Both the position numbers and the translations under genes were made by a program. Below the pieces are notes generated by a model that searched no databases, had not been told where the DNA came from, and saw only the letters and a list, made by a program, of their open reading frames with translations. From assembly GCF_900156375.1 (NCBI RefSeq), contig NZ_FTNK01000002.1:186001-250000 (forward strand): DNA of 64,000 nucleotides, read 5' to 3'. The DNA is from Paenibacillus macquariensis (GTDB lineage Bacteria > Bacillota > Bacilli > Paenibacillales > Paenibacillaceae). Below, one piece after another: positions 7,441-16,835 of this stretch; position 1 is the stretch's first letter; every line of letters starts with the position of its first letter.

Positions 7441-9273
7441 TTGCAATTTCAGGTCATGAATAGCCCATTTAGTCAGGAGCAAGTAGAACTTCTTAATCGC
7501 CTTGTGCCAACACTAACACAGACTCAGCAGATTTGGCTAAGCGGATATTTTACAGCTACACAAAATTCGAATACTACGTTACATACGACTACAGAAGTAA
7601 CTACAGTAATATCTACCGATAGTCCAGTTGCGATTTCTCGGGAAGTGACAGTGTTATTCGGTTCTCAGACGGGAAACAGCCAAGGTTTAGCTAAGGCTCT
7701 GTCTATCAAATTAGAACAACTAGGATTTCAAGTTACACTTTCTTCAATGAGTGATTTCAAATCCAATACGTTGAAGAAAGTTCAAAACCTACTTATTGTT
7801 GCAAGTACGCATGGGGAAGGAACACCACCAGATAACGCGATACCTTTCTATGAATTCCTTCATAGTAAACGCGCACCTCAATTAGAAGACTTGCAGTTCT
7901 CCGTCTTGGCGTTAGGAGATAGTTCCTATGAGTTCTATTGTCAGACAGGTAAGGATTTCGACAAGCGTCTAGAGGAACTAGGTGGTAAGCGCCTTAGTCC
8001 ACGCGTTGATTGTGATTTAGATTATGATGACTCGGCAGCGGAGTGGATTGAAAATGTATTAGCTAACCTCAATAAGACGTTAGAATCCACGGGTGTAGTT
8101 CAAGGAACTACCCTGAATGGAACTGAGATAGTTGCAGAACAATCAGCATATTCGAGAACCGTACCTTTTAAAGCAGAAGTACTTGAGAATCTAAATCTTA
8201 ATGGCCGTGGATCTGATCGGGAGACTCGTCATCTAGAACTATCTCTTGAAGGGTCCAACTTCCAGTATGAACCGGGCGATTGCGTGGGGATCTACCCAGA
8301 GAATTCCCTTGCTTTAGTGGAGTCACTTATTGAGAAAATGGGCTGGAATTCTGAAGAACTCGTATCCGTCAATAAAAAGGGTGAAGCACGGAGTTTGCGC
8401 GATGCGCTTTTAAATAACTTTGAAATCACGGTGTTGACCAAGCCGCTACTAGAACAGACAGCGAAGTTATCATCGAACAAGGCATTGGAAGAGCTTGTAG
8501 CACCAGGAAATGAAGTAGAACTGCGGAATTACCTAGACGGACGCGATTTGTTAGATTTAGTGCAGGATTTCTCTCCATGGAAGGGAACTGTTCAGGAGTT
8601 CGTATCGATCCTTCGGAAGATGCCTCCTCGTCTTTATTCTATCGCTAGTAGTTCCAAAGCTAGACCAGATGAAGTGCATCTCACAATTCGGACGGTTCAA
8701 TATGAATCACATGGACGGGAACGTTACGGTGTCTGCTCTACACAGTGCGCGGAGCGATTAGAACCGGGTGAGCAATTATCGATGTATATACATCATAATC
8801 CTAATTTCAAATTACCTACGAATTCGGTTACACCTATTATCATGATTGGACCAGGTACTGGCGTTGCGCCATTCCGGGCTTTTCTCGAGGAAAGAGAGGA
8901 GTCAAGTGCTGAAGGGAAAGCATGGTTATTCTATGGAGATCAGCATTTACTTACAGATTTCCTTTATCAACTTGATTTCCAACGATGGGTTAAAGATGGC
9001 GTACTAACTCGCATGGATGTTGCGTTCTCACGAGATACGGATAAGAAAGTATATGTTCAGCATCGTATGCTTGAAAAGAGTCGTGAACTCTATCAATGGT
9101 TGGAAGATGGGGCATCGGTATATATTTGTGGAGATGAGAAACACATGGCCCATGATGTTCATAACACCTTGATCACGATCCTTGAACAAGAGGGTGGCAA
9201 GAGCACGGAAGAAGCCGTAGCTTATCTGAATGACATGCAACAACAGAAGCGCTACCAACGTGACGTATATTAA
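7441..9273 (+). CDS. cysJ: Assimilatory sulfite reductase flavoprotein subunit
   Basis: 610 residues from TTG 7441. The start MQFQVMNSPFSQEQ aligns with Bacillus subtilis CysJ (MQLQVMNSPF), and GTGAGGTGG supplies the ribosome site. Domains: flavodoxin-like FMN domain (~residues 70-210; GSQTGNSQGLAKAL, STHGEGTPPD, LGDSSYEFYC), FAD-binding ferredoxin-reductase domain (RLYSIASS, GVCSTQCAERL) and C-terminal NADPH domain (IGPGTGVAPFRAFLEER, FYGDQH, YICGDEKHMA). It passes electrons from NADPH to CysI for sulfite reduction to sulfide. A near-palindrome TATAATTGATTATA (7405-7418) lies just upstream; I cannot assign it to a regulator. Confidence 0.95.
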   Translation: MQFQVMNSPFSQEQVELLNRLVPTLTQTQQIWLSGYFTATQNSNTTLHTTTEVTTVISTDSPVAISREVTVLFGSQTGNSQGLAKALSIKLEQLGFQVTLSSMSDFKSNTLKKVQNLLIVASTHGEGTPPDNAIPFYEFLHSKRAPQLEDLQFSVLALGDSSYEFYCQTGKDFDKRLEELGGKRLSPRVDCDLDYDDSAAEWIENVLANLNKTLESTGVVQGTTLNGTEIVAEQSAYSRTVPFKAEVLENLNLNGRGSDRETRHLELSLEGSNFQYEPGDCVGIYPENSLALVESLIEKMGWNSEELVSVNKKGEARSLRDALLNNFEITVLTKPLLEQTAKLSSNKALEELVAPGNEVELRNYLDGRDLLDLVQDFSPWKGTVQEFVSILRKMPPRLYSIASSSKARPDEVHLTIRTVQYESHGRERYGVCSTQCAERLEPGEQLSMYIHHNPNFKLPTNSVTPIIMIGPGTGVAPFRAFLEEREESSAEGKAWLFYGDQHLLTDFLYQLDFQRWVKDGVLTRMDVAFSRDTDKKVYVQHRMLEKSRELYQWLEDGASVYICGDEKHMAHDVHNTLITILEQEGGKSTEEAVAYLNDMQQQKRYQRDVY

Positions 9274-9310
9274 GATCTTTGAGAACGAAAGTGAAAGGAG
9301 CTAACCAACA

Positions 9311-11035
9311 ATGACTCACAACAAATCAGTAGTGGTGCAAGATGGTCCGCCGAGTGACGTAGAGGACATTAAGACACGGAGCCGTTACCTACGTGGGGAA
9401 CTTGAAGAAGCACTTAAAGACGGGATCACAGGGTCGATGTCTGAAGATGAGAATCGGTTGATGAAATTTCACGGCAGCTATATGCAAGATGATCGGGATT
9501 TGCGTAATGAGCGCCATCGTCAGAAGCTGGAGCCGGCGTATCAATTCATGGTCCGGATACGTGCACCTGGAGGTGTCCTTACATCTGAACAATGGTTGGC
9601 GATGGATCGACTTGCTCGGGAGTATACTACAGGATCTATACGCATCACCACGCGCCAAGCGATTCAGTTCCACGGGATTCTGAAGTGGAACTTGAAGAAA
9701 AGTATTCGCACGATTAACGATGCACTCTTGACGACACTAGCGGCTTGTGGTGACGTGAATCGTAACATTATGTGTAATCCGAATCCATATCAATCGGAGG
9801 TTCATGCAGAAGTATTTGAATGGTCGACAAGAATTAGTGATCACTTGTCTCCGAAGACTAATGCCTATCATGAGATCTGGCTTGATGGTGAGAAGATCGT
9901 GGATAGTAATGCTGATGAAGCAGAGCAAGAGCCAATTTACGGTAAGGTCTATTTACCGCGTAAGTTCAAAATCGGTGTGACTGTTCCTCCTACCAACGAT
10001 GTGGATGTATTTTCCCAAGATCTTGGCCTAATTGCTATTTATGAAGAAGGAAAACTCAAGGGATTTAACGTTGCTGTCGGTGGAGGTATGGGGATGACCT
10101 ATGGTGATACTCAAACGTACCCACAATTGGCAAGGGTGATTGGGTTCTGTACACCTGAACAGGTCATCGATGTTGCGGAGAAGACAGTTATGATCCAACG
10201 GGATTACGGGAATCGTTCTGTTCGTAAATATGCACGATTTAAATACACGATCGACAGATATGGAATGGAATGGTTCATTAATGAACTACACACTAGACTA
10301 GGTTGGAATCTCGAAGAAGCTCGTCCTTATGAGTTCAGTCATAATGGGGATCGTTATGGATGGATCAAAGGAAGTAACGGGAAATGGCATCTTACGCTTT
10401 ATATCCCAAGTGGTCGGATCGAAGATCAAGAAGGATATCCATTGATGACAGGATTACGTGAAATAGCCAAGATTAATACCGGCGATTTCCGTCTTAGCCC
10501 GAATCAGAACCTTGTAATTGGGAACGTGACGACTGCGAAGAAACGTAAGATTGAAGAGTTAATCAAGGAGTATGGTCTTACAGATGGTAAACATCATTCC
10601 GCATTACGCAGAAATGCCCTCTCTTGTGTAGCCTTCCCAACTTGTGGCATGGCTATGGCTGAAGCGGAGCGTTATCTTCCAACCCTATTAGACAAGATCG
10701 AGTTAATCTTAAGCAAAGTTGGATTAAGCGAAGAGGCGATCAACATTCGAATGACGGGATGTCCTAACGGATGCGCTCGTCCAGCACTTGGAGAAATTGC
10801 ATTCATGGGCAAGGCTCCAGGTAAGTATAATATGTACCTGGGTGCTGGATTTGCAGGTGAGCGCTTGAACAAGATTTATCGTGAGAATATCGGAGAAGAA
10901 GAAATTCTGAATATATTAGAACCGATGCTCCATCAATTTGCACAAGAACGTGAAGTAGGCGAGCATTTCGGTGATTTCGTCATCCGAGCTGGGTATGTCA
11001 AAGCCGTTCAATCCGGACTAGATTTCCATAACTAG
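9311..11035 (+). CDS. cysI: Assimilatory sulfite reductase hemoprotein subunit
   Basis: 574 residues, 37 bases behind cysJ, with AAAGGAG ten bases before ATG 9311. Siroheme and 4Fe-4S ligands are visible: C439-x5-C445 (CVAFPTC) and C484-x3-C488 (CPNGC). Substrate and heme contacts [10 protein letters not shown] and [14 protein letters not shown] are conserved. With CysJ it reduces sulfite to sulfide by six electrons for cysteine synthesis. Length is normal for the family. Confidence 0.95.
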   Translation: MTHNKSVVVQDGPPSDVEDIKTRSRYLRGELEEALKDGITGSMSEDENRLMKFHGSYMQDDRDLRNERHRQKLEPAYQFMVRIRAPGGVLTSEQWLAMDRLAREYTTGSIRITTRQAIQFHGILKWNLKKSIRTINDALLTTLAACGDVNRNIMCNPNPYQSEVHAEVFEWSTRISDHLSPKTNAYHEIWLDGEKIVDSNADEAEQEPIYGKVYLPRKFKIGVTVPPTNDVDVFSQDLGLIAIYEEGKLKGFNVAVGGGMGMTYGDTQTYPQLARVIGFCTPEQVIDVAEKTVMIQRDYGNRSVRKYARFKYTIDRYGMEWFINELHTRLGWNLEEARPYEFSHNGDRYGWIKGSNGKWHLTLYIPSGRIEDQEGYPLMTGLREIAKINTGDFRLSPNQNLVIGNVTTAKKRKIEELIKEYGLTDGKHHSALRRNALSCVAFPTCGMAMAEAERYLPTLLDKIELILSKVGLSEEAINIRMTGCPNGCARPALGEIAFMGKAPGKYNMYLGAGFAGERLNKIYRENIGEEEILNILEPMLHQFAQEREVGEHFGDFVIRAGYVKAVQSGLDFHN

Positions 11036-11049
11036 TATTAAATCAAGTA

Positions 11050-11104
11050 AGGCTGTACTAGAAGGTCGGATTAGTAGACCCTTCTAGTACAGCCTCTTTT
11101 GTTT
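11050..11104 (+). terminator. Strong terminator after cysJI
   Basis: AGGCTGTACTAGAAGG(-)TC pairs with GACCCTTCTAGTACAGCCT (about 18 bp with one bulge, loop GGATTAGTA), followed by CTTTTGTTT. Confidence 0.9.
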
Positions 11105-11317
11105 ACCATAATAAGGATTAATAATTAAACCGAACGTATATGAGATCACAACTTTGACATACACTTTAGTTGAGGGATTGTAAGAATTGGTTCATGTTCT
11201 GCATAACTGTCACATTTCTATGATAGCTTATACAGTTAAACGTCATTTCTCATGTTATGTTAATATAAGATATACCACAGATAAATGAATTGATTAACGT
11301 GGAAGAGGAGTGCAGAA

Positions 11318-12229
11318 ATGGACATCAGTCAGGTTTTTAATAATTTGCAGAAGCTTGTACCGAATGCGATCATTCAGTGTCATGAAACTTTAAAAGGCTA
11401 CGTATATACTCAAATGGGAGGTAACGCGGATATTCGTGTTGTACCCTCTACCTATGATGAAGTTCAAAGTATAATCAAATATGCAGTCGATCATAATGTA
11501 AGGATTACAACACTTGGGAATGGATCAAATGTAGTTATTCGAGATGGTGGTATCCGAGGGATCGTACTTCAAATGACCAGTCTTCAGGACATCACACTTT
11601 CTGAACATACGTTGACTGCCCAAAGTGGGGCATCTATTATACATGTGTCACAAGTTGCGTTGCAGCATAAGTTGACTGGACTGGAATTCGCATGTGGTAT
11701 ACCAGGTACGGTGGGTGGAGCACTGTATATGAATGCTGGGGCATATGGTGGTGAAGTTGCAGATGTGTTACAAGATGCTCTTGTCGTGGATTCCACTGGA
11801 CAACTGTTGACCTTACATAAAGAGGATATGAAGTGGGGTTATAGACATAGTGTATTTGCTGGTGGAGAATATACGATACTTCAAGCAAGATTCACACTCG
11901 AGCCTGGTGATCATTCGTCTATAAAAGAGAAGATGGATGAGCTAACACATTTACGTGAGTCGAAACAACCATTAGAGTATCCATCATGTGGAAGTGTCTT
12001 TAAGCGTCCACCAAATCGGTTTGCGGGTCAATTGATTCAAGAGAGTGGCTTACAAGGTGTACGCATCGGCGGCGCAGAAGTATCCACGAAACATGCGGGG
12101 TTTATCGTAAATGTAGATCACGCTACTGCAAGTGACTATATTGCTTTAGTTGCTCATGTTAAAGAGACAGTTAGAGAGAAATTTGGGGTCGATTTGGAAA
12201 CAGAAGTTAAATTTATCGGTGAAGAATAA
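11318..12229 (+). CDS. murB: UDP-N-acetylenolpyruvoylglucosamine reductase
   Basis: 303 residues; AGAGGAG sits eight to nine bases before ATG 11318. FAD-binding segments LGNGSNVVIRDGG and CGIPGTVGGALYMNAGAYGGE are intact. YRHSVF, the catalytic serine in SCGSVFKRP and the glutamate in LETEVKFIG are present. MurB reduces enolpyruvyl-UDP-GlcNAc to UDP-MurNAc with NADPH, an essential step of peptidoglycan synthesis. It stands alone between two terminators instead of in a mur/ftsQ cluster. Some Firmicutes have two murB copies, so it may not be the only one. Confidence 0.93.
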   Translation: MDISQVFNNLQKLVPNAIIQCHETLKGYVYTQMGGNADIRVVPSTYDEVQSIIKYAVDHNVRITTLGNGSNVVIRDGGIRGIVLQMTSLQDITLSEHTLTAQSGASIIHVSQVALQHKLTGLEFACGIPGTVGGALYMNAGAYGGEVADVLQDALVVDSTGQLLTLHKEDMKWGYRHSVFAGGEYTILQARFTLEPGDHSSIKEKMDELTHLRESKQPLEYPSCGSVFKRPPNRFAGQLIQESGLQGVRIGGAEVSTKHAGFIVNVDHATASDYIALVAHVKETVREKFGVDLETEVKFIGEE

Positions 12230-12284
12230 CAAAGAAATGTCATGGATATTTAATCCGAATTCATTCAGTTGGTACATTATACGT

Positions 12285-12319
12285 ACAAATAAGCTATCGT
12301 AACTTCGATAGCTTATTTG
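12285..12319. terminator. Perfect 15-bp hairpin between convergent murB and a minus-strand gene
   Basis: ACAAATAAGCTATCG pairs exactly with CGATAGCTTATTTGT around a five-base loop. It lacks a clear U-tract on either side but is placed where both genes end. Confidence 0.7.
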
Positions 12320-12362
12320 TCGATCAATGAGTGACGTGCTTCCTTACGATACTGGGATTAAT

Positions 12363-12701
12363 CTATTCAGAAGAAATAGTGTACTTAGCTCTTGCGGAAT
12401 GTAATTCTATTTCTTCGCTGACCAAGTTGATTATCTTCAAATCAGTTGTAGTAATATCATACGTGTCTTGCGGTAGTGAGACTAGTTCACCATTACTGTT
12501 CAATGTACTTCCCTTTCCTTGTAATATTATGGAACTATCCAAGTAAGGATCACTACCTTCTCCGGTCTGTCGAAATTCGAATTGAGACAGTTGGATGTGA
12601 ATTTGATCGATGTCATCATCTTCTTCCTTTTTAACGATGATGGGTTGGTCTAGGTGTGTGTTCAACCATTGGGTAACTTGCGTAATCTCTTGTTCCATCA
12701 T
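12363..12701 (-). CDS. Uncharacterised 112-residue protein
   Basis: I do not recognise this protein. It has no signal peptide or membrane segment and is acidic (IVKKEEDDDID). The middle and end read like a beta-rich fold (IHIQLSQFEFRQTGEG, SSIILQGKGSTLNSNGE, TTTDLKIINLVSEEIELHSARAKY). Strand periodicity and regular codon use support a real gene. AAAGGG precedes ATG 12701. Its start overlaps by 4 bases (ATGA) the end of a doubtful 74-codon frame at 12698-12922. It is divergent from the nudix gene. Confidence 0.6.
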   Translation of the reverse strand: MMEQEITQVTQWLNTHLDQPIIVKKEEDDDIDQIHIQLSQFEFRQTGEGSDPYLDSSIILQGKGSTLNSNGELVSLPQDTYDITTTDLKIINLVSEEIELHSARAKYTISSE

Positions 12702-12915
12702 TTCATTCCCTTTGTAAGTTTATTGTATTTGCTCAGTATCTCCATAAATTCGCCTGTAATTCCTCTTTTTATAATAGAGTGTTCATCATGACATTTATTT
12801 GTAGGTGTATCCTCAAAGGGATTTATGAATGATACAATGAAACTGTCTTTGTATTTAAATGAGAAGAATTTCAGAAGTTTATTATGATATTTATAAAAAT
12901 ATTGGAGTTGAGCAC

Positions 12916-13404
12916 ATGTCATCGGAAGTCAATCATAAGTTATTTACGATGTGTATGATCGAGCAAGGAGATAAGGTATTACTCATGAATAGACCCGATA
13001 GGATGGGATTTCCCGGGTATATTGCTCCAGGAGGAAAGGTAGACTTCCCTGAGAGTATTGTGGACGGAGCCATTCGAGAGGTTAGAGAAGAGACAGGTCT
13101 GATCGTGAAGGATATTATATTTAAAGGGTTAGATGAGTTCTGTGATCCGGAAACAGGGTTAAGATACATGGTGTTTAACTATCTCGTTACATCCTTTGAA
13201 GGGGAATTACTTGAATTTCCACCGGAGGGTGAATTGTTGTGGGTTGAGAAGTCGAAGGCATTGAATCTCCCTATGCAAGATTGGTTTAAGATACGGTTCC
13301 CATACTTTTTTCAACAAGGAACATTCGAGCGAAGTGTAATATGGAATAAGAAGAGTGACACGACACTAGGTGAGACTCTTATGCATTATAGAGAACGCTT
13401 ATAA
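12916..13404 (+). CDS. Nudix hydrolase, 8-oxo-dGTP diphosphatase-like
   Basis: 162 residues from ATG 12916, with TTGGAG spaced nine bases before it; the longer frame from 12859 has no ribosome site. The Nudix box runs GGKVDFPESIVDGAIREV then REETGL, matching Gx5Ex7REUxEExGU. The start (KLFTMCMIEQGDKVLLMNR) and the PPEGELLWVEKSKAL segment resemble MutX/YtkD-type nucleotide sanitisers. It probably hydrolyses an oxidised nucleoside triphosphate, though Nudix specificity cannot be read reliably from sequence. Confidence 0.85.
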   Translation: MSSEVNHKLFTMCMIEQGDKVLLMNRPDRMGFPGYIAPGGKVDFPESIVDGAIREVREETGLIVKDIIFKGLDEFCDPETGLRYMVFNYLVTSFEGELLEFPPEGELLWVEKSKALNLPMQDWFKIRFPYFFQQGTFERSVIWNKKSDTTLGETLMHYRERL

Positions 13405-13408
13405 TTGA

Positions 13409-13460
13409 AAAAAAAACGAGCGTCCCTAACCATTATCAGGTTATTTATGGGACACTCATT
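13409..13460. terminator. Bidirectional terminator between nudix and FrnE-like genes
   Basis: GAGCGTCCC (13418-13426) pairs with GGGACACTC (13449-13457). A run of A bases flanks it on the left and ATTTCT on the right, so it can end transcripts from both convergent genes. Confidence 0.75.
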
Positions 13461-13486
13461 TCTGAATTGATCTAATCAGTTTTTCG

Positions 13487-14185
13487 TTAAATTAGGCAAT
13501 TGCCATCATCGCAACTATTTCCTGTACCACCTATAACGGTAATCGGGTGTGCTTCATTCCATGCTTGACGAAGTGCATCAAGGAACACTTCAGTTGATTG
13601 TGCACCAGAGATCGCATATTTGTCATTTACAAGTACAAAAGGAACTCCGCTTACATTCAAAGAATGCGCACGACCTTCATCTGATCGGACATCGTCAGTA
13701 TATTTGTCACTTGCTAACATTTCGCGAGTTGCATTCTCGTCAAGGCCAGCCTTTACAGCAACTTGAATGAGCGCTTCGATGTCACTAACAGGCACGCCTT
13801 CTGTAAAATACGCACGGTATAGATATTCGTTAAGTTCCTCCACAAGCCCCTGATCGGAAGCAAAATGAATGAGTCGATGAGCATCAAGTGTATTTCCGGG
13901 TTTCGCGAGATCGAATCGATACTCAAGTCCGTCTTGTGCTGCTAAATTAGTGATTTGTGCCATCATCTGTTTCACTTCATCAGTCGATCTACCCATCTTC
14001 TTAGAAAGAGCGGCAACAAGATCGCCACCTTGACGTGGTGATGAAGGATCAAGTTCGAAACTACGCCAGATCACCTCAACTTCTGTACCATGTTCGAATT
14101 GAGATAATGCTTTCTCAAATCTTCTTTTTCCTATATAACACCACGGACATACAATATCAGACCAGAATTCTACTTTCATTGTCAT
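13487..14185 (-). CDS. DsbA-family (FrnE-like) thiol oxidoreductase
   Basis: 232 residues; AAGGGGGAA precedes ATG 14185. The thioredoxin-fold active site CPWC lies at the N-terminus (FWSDIVCPWCYIGKRRFEKA), followed by the helical insertion and the cis-proline segment SGVPFVLVNDKYAISGAQ. There is no signal peptide, so it works in the cytoplasm. A second cysteine pair, C-D-D-G-N-C (CX4C), lies three residues from the end. Deinococcus radiodurans FrnE has such a CX4C motif that shuttles disulfides with CXXC. A role in oxidative-stress disulfide handling is inferred. Confidence 0.88.
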   Translation of the reverse strand: MTMKVEFWSDIVCPWCYIGKRRFEKALSQFEHGTEVEVIWRSFELDPSSPRQGGDLVAALSKKMGRSTDEVKQMMAQITNLAAQDGLEYRFDLAKPGNTLDAHRLIHFASDQGLVEELNEYLYRAYFTEGVPVSDIEALIQVAVKAGLDENATREMLASDKYTDDVRSDEGRAHSLNVSGVPFVLVNDKYAISGAQSTEVFLDALRQAWNEAHPITVIGGTGNSCDDGNCLI

Positions 14186-14267
14186 GACAATTCCCCCTTA
14201 TTTGTTCCTATCTATCATCATAATGATTACAGATAGAAAAATCAACTTATCTATCTGGCATATTTCA

Positions 14268-14296
14268 TTGACAAGCCTTTCTATATGAACTAAAAT
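14268..14296 (+). promoter_or_regulatory. Near-consensus sigma-A promoter for the CLC-F gene
   Basis: TTGACA (14268-14273), exactly 17 bases, then TAAAAT (14291-14296). Transcription would begin near 14303, leaving only about 40 bases of leader. That is too short for a fluoride riboswitch plus expression platform. Confidence 0.8.
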
Positions 14297-14342
14297 TTCG
14301 GGAATACAGCTTAATGGGCGTGAGAGGGTAGGTCTTACGAGA

Positions 14343-15680
14343 ATGAATAGGATACGGAAGATAGTTCAAAACGGCTCAGGTCAATTTATTCATATGTTGC
14401 TGATGCGTTCTTTTCTCAAATGGATTTTCTACGGAAGCGTTGTTGGGTTATTATCAGGTACAGCATCGGCTTTATTTCTGGAAAGTCTTGAATATGTTAC
14501 CGATATTCGATTAGCAAACCCGTGGGTGTTGTTCTTATTACCTTTAGGAGGCGCCTTCGTAAGTTACCTATATTATAAATATGGCATGAATAGTACCAAA
14601 GGCAACAATCTGATTATTGAGCAAATCCAAGAGCGGGAATATGAATCAGTCCCTTTACGTATGGCACCGCTTGTCCTAATTGGAACATTAGTAACACATT
14701 TACTTGGTGGATCAGCAGGGCGGGAAGGAACAGCGGTTCAGATGGGTGGGGGCCTAGCAGAAAGCTTTGGTAAATGGATAAAGGTAGGACCAATAGATCG
14801 GCAAATCCTATTGATGTGCGGCATTAGTGGTGGATTTGGTTCTATATTCGGAACGCCTATCGCAGGAGCTGTCTTCGCCATTGAAGTGATCGCTTTAGGA
14901 ATGATACGATCTCATGCGTTAATTCCTTGTTTTGTCGCGAGTTTCGTAGGAAATATCGTGGCGATGGATGTATGGGGAGTTACTCACATTCATTATGATA
15001 TGGGTGAAATTCCAGCATTAACGCTAATGGTAGTATTAAAAGTAATGGTTGCTGCTGTGTGTTTTGGGTTAGTAAGCATGATCTTCAGTGAGTTAACCCA
15101 TTTTCTCAAAAAGAGCTTCGCTTCCATCATGCCTAATCCTATGTTAAAAAGTGCTATTGGGGGCGGCATCATTATCCTCATGGTATATCTGATTGGATCA
15201 CACGATTACTTAGGGTTAGGTATACCCCTTATATCGCAGTCATTCGAGGATAACGTTCAACCATTTGCTTTCCTTGGTAAGCTTCTCTTCACATCAGTCA
15301 CGTTAGGCGCAGGATTCCAAGGTGGGGAAGTGACACCCTTATTTGCGATAGGTGCCACATTAGGGAATTCACTAGCAGGAGTCCTTCAGCTGTATGCACC
15401 TTTTCTGGCTGCGTTAGGTTTCATTGCTGTTTTTTGCGGTGCAACCAACACGCCTCTAGCTTGCTTTCTGATGGGAATCGAGTTATTTGGATCAGAAGGT
15501 GCTATATATATGTTAATCGCATGTTTGGTAAGTTATTTGTTCTCTGGTCACACAGGCATCTATACGTCTCAACTGATCGGTGTGTCAAAGAGCCCATTGT
15601 TGGATATTCCTCAGGGTACAAATCTATCCTCTGTTAAAATAAAACCTAAATCAAAACCTGATTCATCCGATGGCGAGTGA
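14343..15680 (+). CDS. CLC-family antiporter of the fluoride (CLC-F/EriC-F) type
   Basis: 445 residues, about ten membrane helices. The external gating glutamate is E128 in GGSAGREGTAVQMGG. The GSGIP motif of chloride CLCs is replaced by KGNNLIIEQI. The second selectivity segment reads GGEVTPLF (E329, V330, T331), which corresponds to Glu318/Val319/Thr320 of the fluoride/proton antiporter from Enterococcus casseliflavus. The internal proton-glutamate position of ClC-ec1 is valine (V182 in FAIEV), as in other CLC-F proteins. It should export fluoride against protons and protect from fluoride toxicity. A strong constitutive-looking promoter lies upstream. It ends 3 bases from gerC on the other strand. 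Substrate is inferred from family signatures. Confidence 0.85.
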   Translation: MNRIRKIVQNGSGQFIHMLLMRSFLKWIFYGSVVGLLSGTASALFLESLEYVTDIRLANPWVLFLLPLGGAFVSYLYYKYGMNSTKGNNLIIEQIQEREYESVPLRMAPLVLIGTLVTHLLGGSAGREGTAVQMGGGLAESFGKWIKVGPIDRQILLMCGISGGFGSIFGTPIAGAVFAIEVIALGMIRSHALIPCFVASFVGNIVAMDVWGVTHIHYDMGEIPALTLMVVLKVMVAAVCFGLVSMIFSELTHFLKKSFASIMPNPMLKSAIGGGIIILMVYLIGSHDYLGLGIPLISQSFEDNVQPFAFLGKLLFTSVTLGAGFQGGEVTPLFAIGATLGNSLAGVLQLYAPFLAALGFIAVFCGATNTPLACFLMGIELFGSEGAIYMLIACLVSYLFSGHTGIYTSQLIGVSKSPLLDIPQGTNLSSVKIKPKSKPDSSDGE

Positions 15681-15683
15681 ATG

Positions 15684-16835
15684 TTATACTTTCGCTTTAT
15701 ATTTACCGCCGTGGATGATATGGACATAAACTTCGATTTTATGCAGTGAATCTTTTGTTAAGACGAATATATCTTCCTTACCTTGATGGATTTCGTTCCA
15801 TTTTCTAGGATTGGATCGGAATAGGGAGTCCTCTAAATTCAACACGTCACTTTTTATACGCAGGCCTTTTTCAAATGTATGTTGGATTTCTGCGACGATG
15901 GCCTCAGATGTTTCCTTTTTTAAATTGTGGTCAGATAAAGGTTCGAGCAATTCATTCAAAAAAGCTTCAACGCTAACTTTAATGTTATATTGTACTTTTC
16001 CGTTCACAATGATTGGACTAACATCATTACGTGGGTTGAGTATTACCATATTTGCCTTCGGTTCGTCAGTGGGTACATTTATTGGTACTCGATCTATTCC
16101 TTTTTGTAGCCAGCGTGCACCCTTCAGATCTTCATCCGTTAGCCATCCGAGATATTTACGATACTTTAACAAATAGGCCCCGTTCATTTTGAGTAATGAC
16201 TTCTCCTTCTCATCTTCTAACCATGTACCCGTATCAATTGACAGGGACGGAAGTATACAAGACCCTGTGCCTTCGCTAGAATCTGCAATTGCTTTATAGC
16301 TAAAGATGGGTTTAATAATAGAAAATTGTTTGTATACTTGGTCTGGAGTGCTTAAAATCGACTCGATGGGGGAGAAGTTAAGGATGGATTTCAGTGCGAA
16401 AATTTTAGCGATAGGTTCTTTCGTACCATATATAAGAATGTTATACCTAATTTCTCGATAACGATTGACTGCACTGTAGACATCTTGGATTTTGGTACCT
16501 TGTTTAAGTAAGTTTTCACTACAAACAATGGTTCTAACGTGGCCCCAGAATATCCTGTTTTGCGATGTGGCATAAAGCGAATTCACAGCGTCGGACACTG
16601 TCGTTCCTTCCCCTTGACCAATCCACGCAGGAACAACTTTCCCTATCTCTGCTCCTTCGTTCTTTGCAATATTGGAAAAATTGAGGATTTGTGCATAAGC
16701 TTTATACTTTCCATCTACATAATCAAAACCCAAAGCGGTGACATATGCCATATTCTCAATTTCTTTCGAATCCCAGCAACCGGATAATAACGCTAGTGAT
16801 ACAACAATACCTGTTAATCTTTTCCACAACTTCAT
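15684..16835 (-). CDS. gerC: Spore germination protein, Ger(x)C-family lipoprotein
   Basis: 383 residues. A type II signal peptide ends in the lipobox LLSGC (Cys20), followed by WDSKEIENMAYVTALGFDY, the classic Ger(x)C opening. The rest fits the three-domain GerC fold; the end (ALVHI-like VYVHIIHGGKYKAKV) is family-typical. GerC lipoproteins sit on the outer face of the spore inner membrane as part of a germinant receptor. ATG 16835 overlaps the gerA stop by 4 bases (ATGA), so the genes are translationally coupled. Confidence 0.93.
   Translation of the reverse strand: MKLWKRLTGIVVSLALLSGCWDSKEIENMAYVTALGFDYVDGKYKAYAQILNFSNIAKNEGAEIGKVVPAWIGQGEGTTVSDAVNSLYATSQNRIFWGHVRTIVCSENLLKQGTKIQDVYSAVNRYREIRYNILIYGTKEPIAKIFALKSILNFSPIESILSTPDQVYKQFSIIKPIFSYKAIADSSEGTGSCILPSLSIDTGTWLEDEKEKSLLKMNGAYLLKYRKYLGWLTDEDLKGARWLQKGIDRVPINVPTDEPKANMVILNPRNDVSPIIVNGKVQYNIKVSVEAFLNELLEPLSDHNLKKETSEAIVAEIQHTFEKGLRIKSDVLNLEDSLFRSNPRKWNEIHQGKEDIFVLTKDSLHKIEVYVHIIHGGKYKAKV

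Noticed and set aside
12859..12915. Longer nudix start at 12859
   Set aside because: No ribosome site there; ATG 12916 has one, and the family normally begins near that point.
12698..12922. 74-codon minus-strand frame whose stop overlaps the next start by 4 bases (ATGA)
   Set aside because: It runs across the nudix promoter and into its start, has no ribosome site before its only ATG and matches nothing I know. The overlap is suggestive but not enough to call it a gene.
14297..14342. Possible fluoride riboswitch before the CLC-F gene
   Set aside because: The predicted leader is only about 40 bases and lacks the conserved riboswitch segments.
15811..16176. 121-codon plus-strand frame inside gerC
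   Set aside because: Shadow of gerC on the opposite strand; no ribosome site or recognisable motif.
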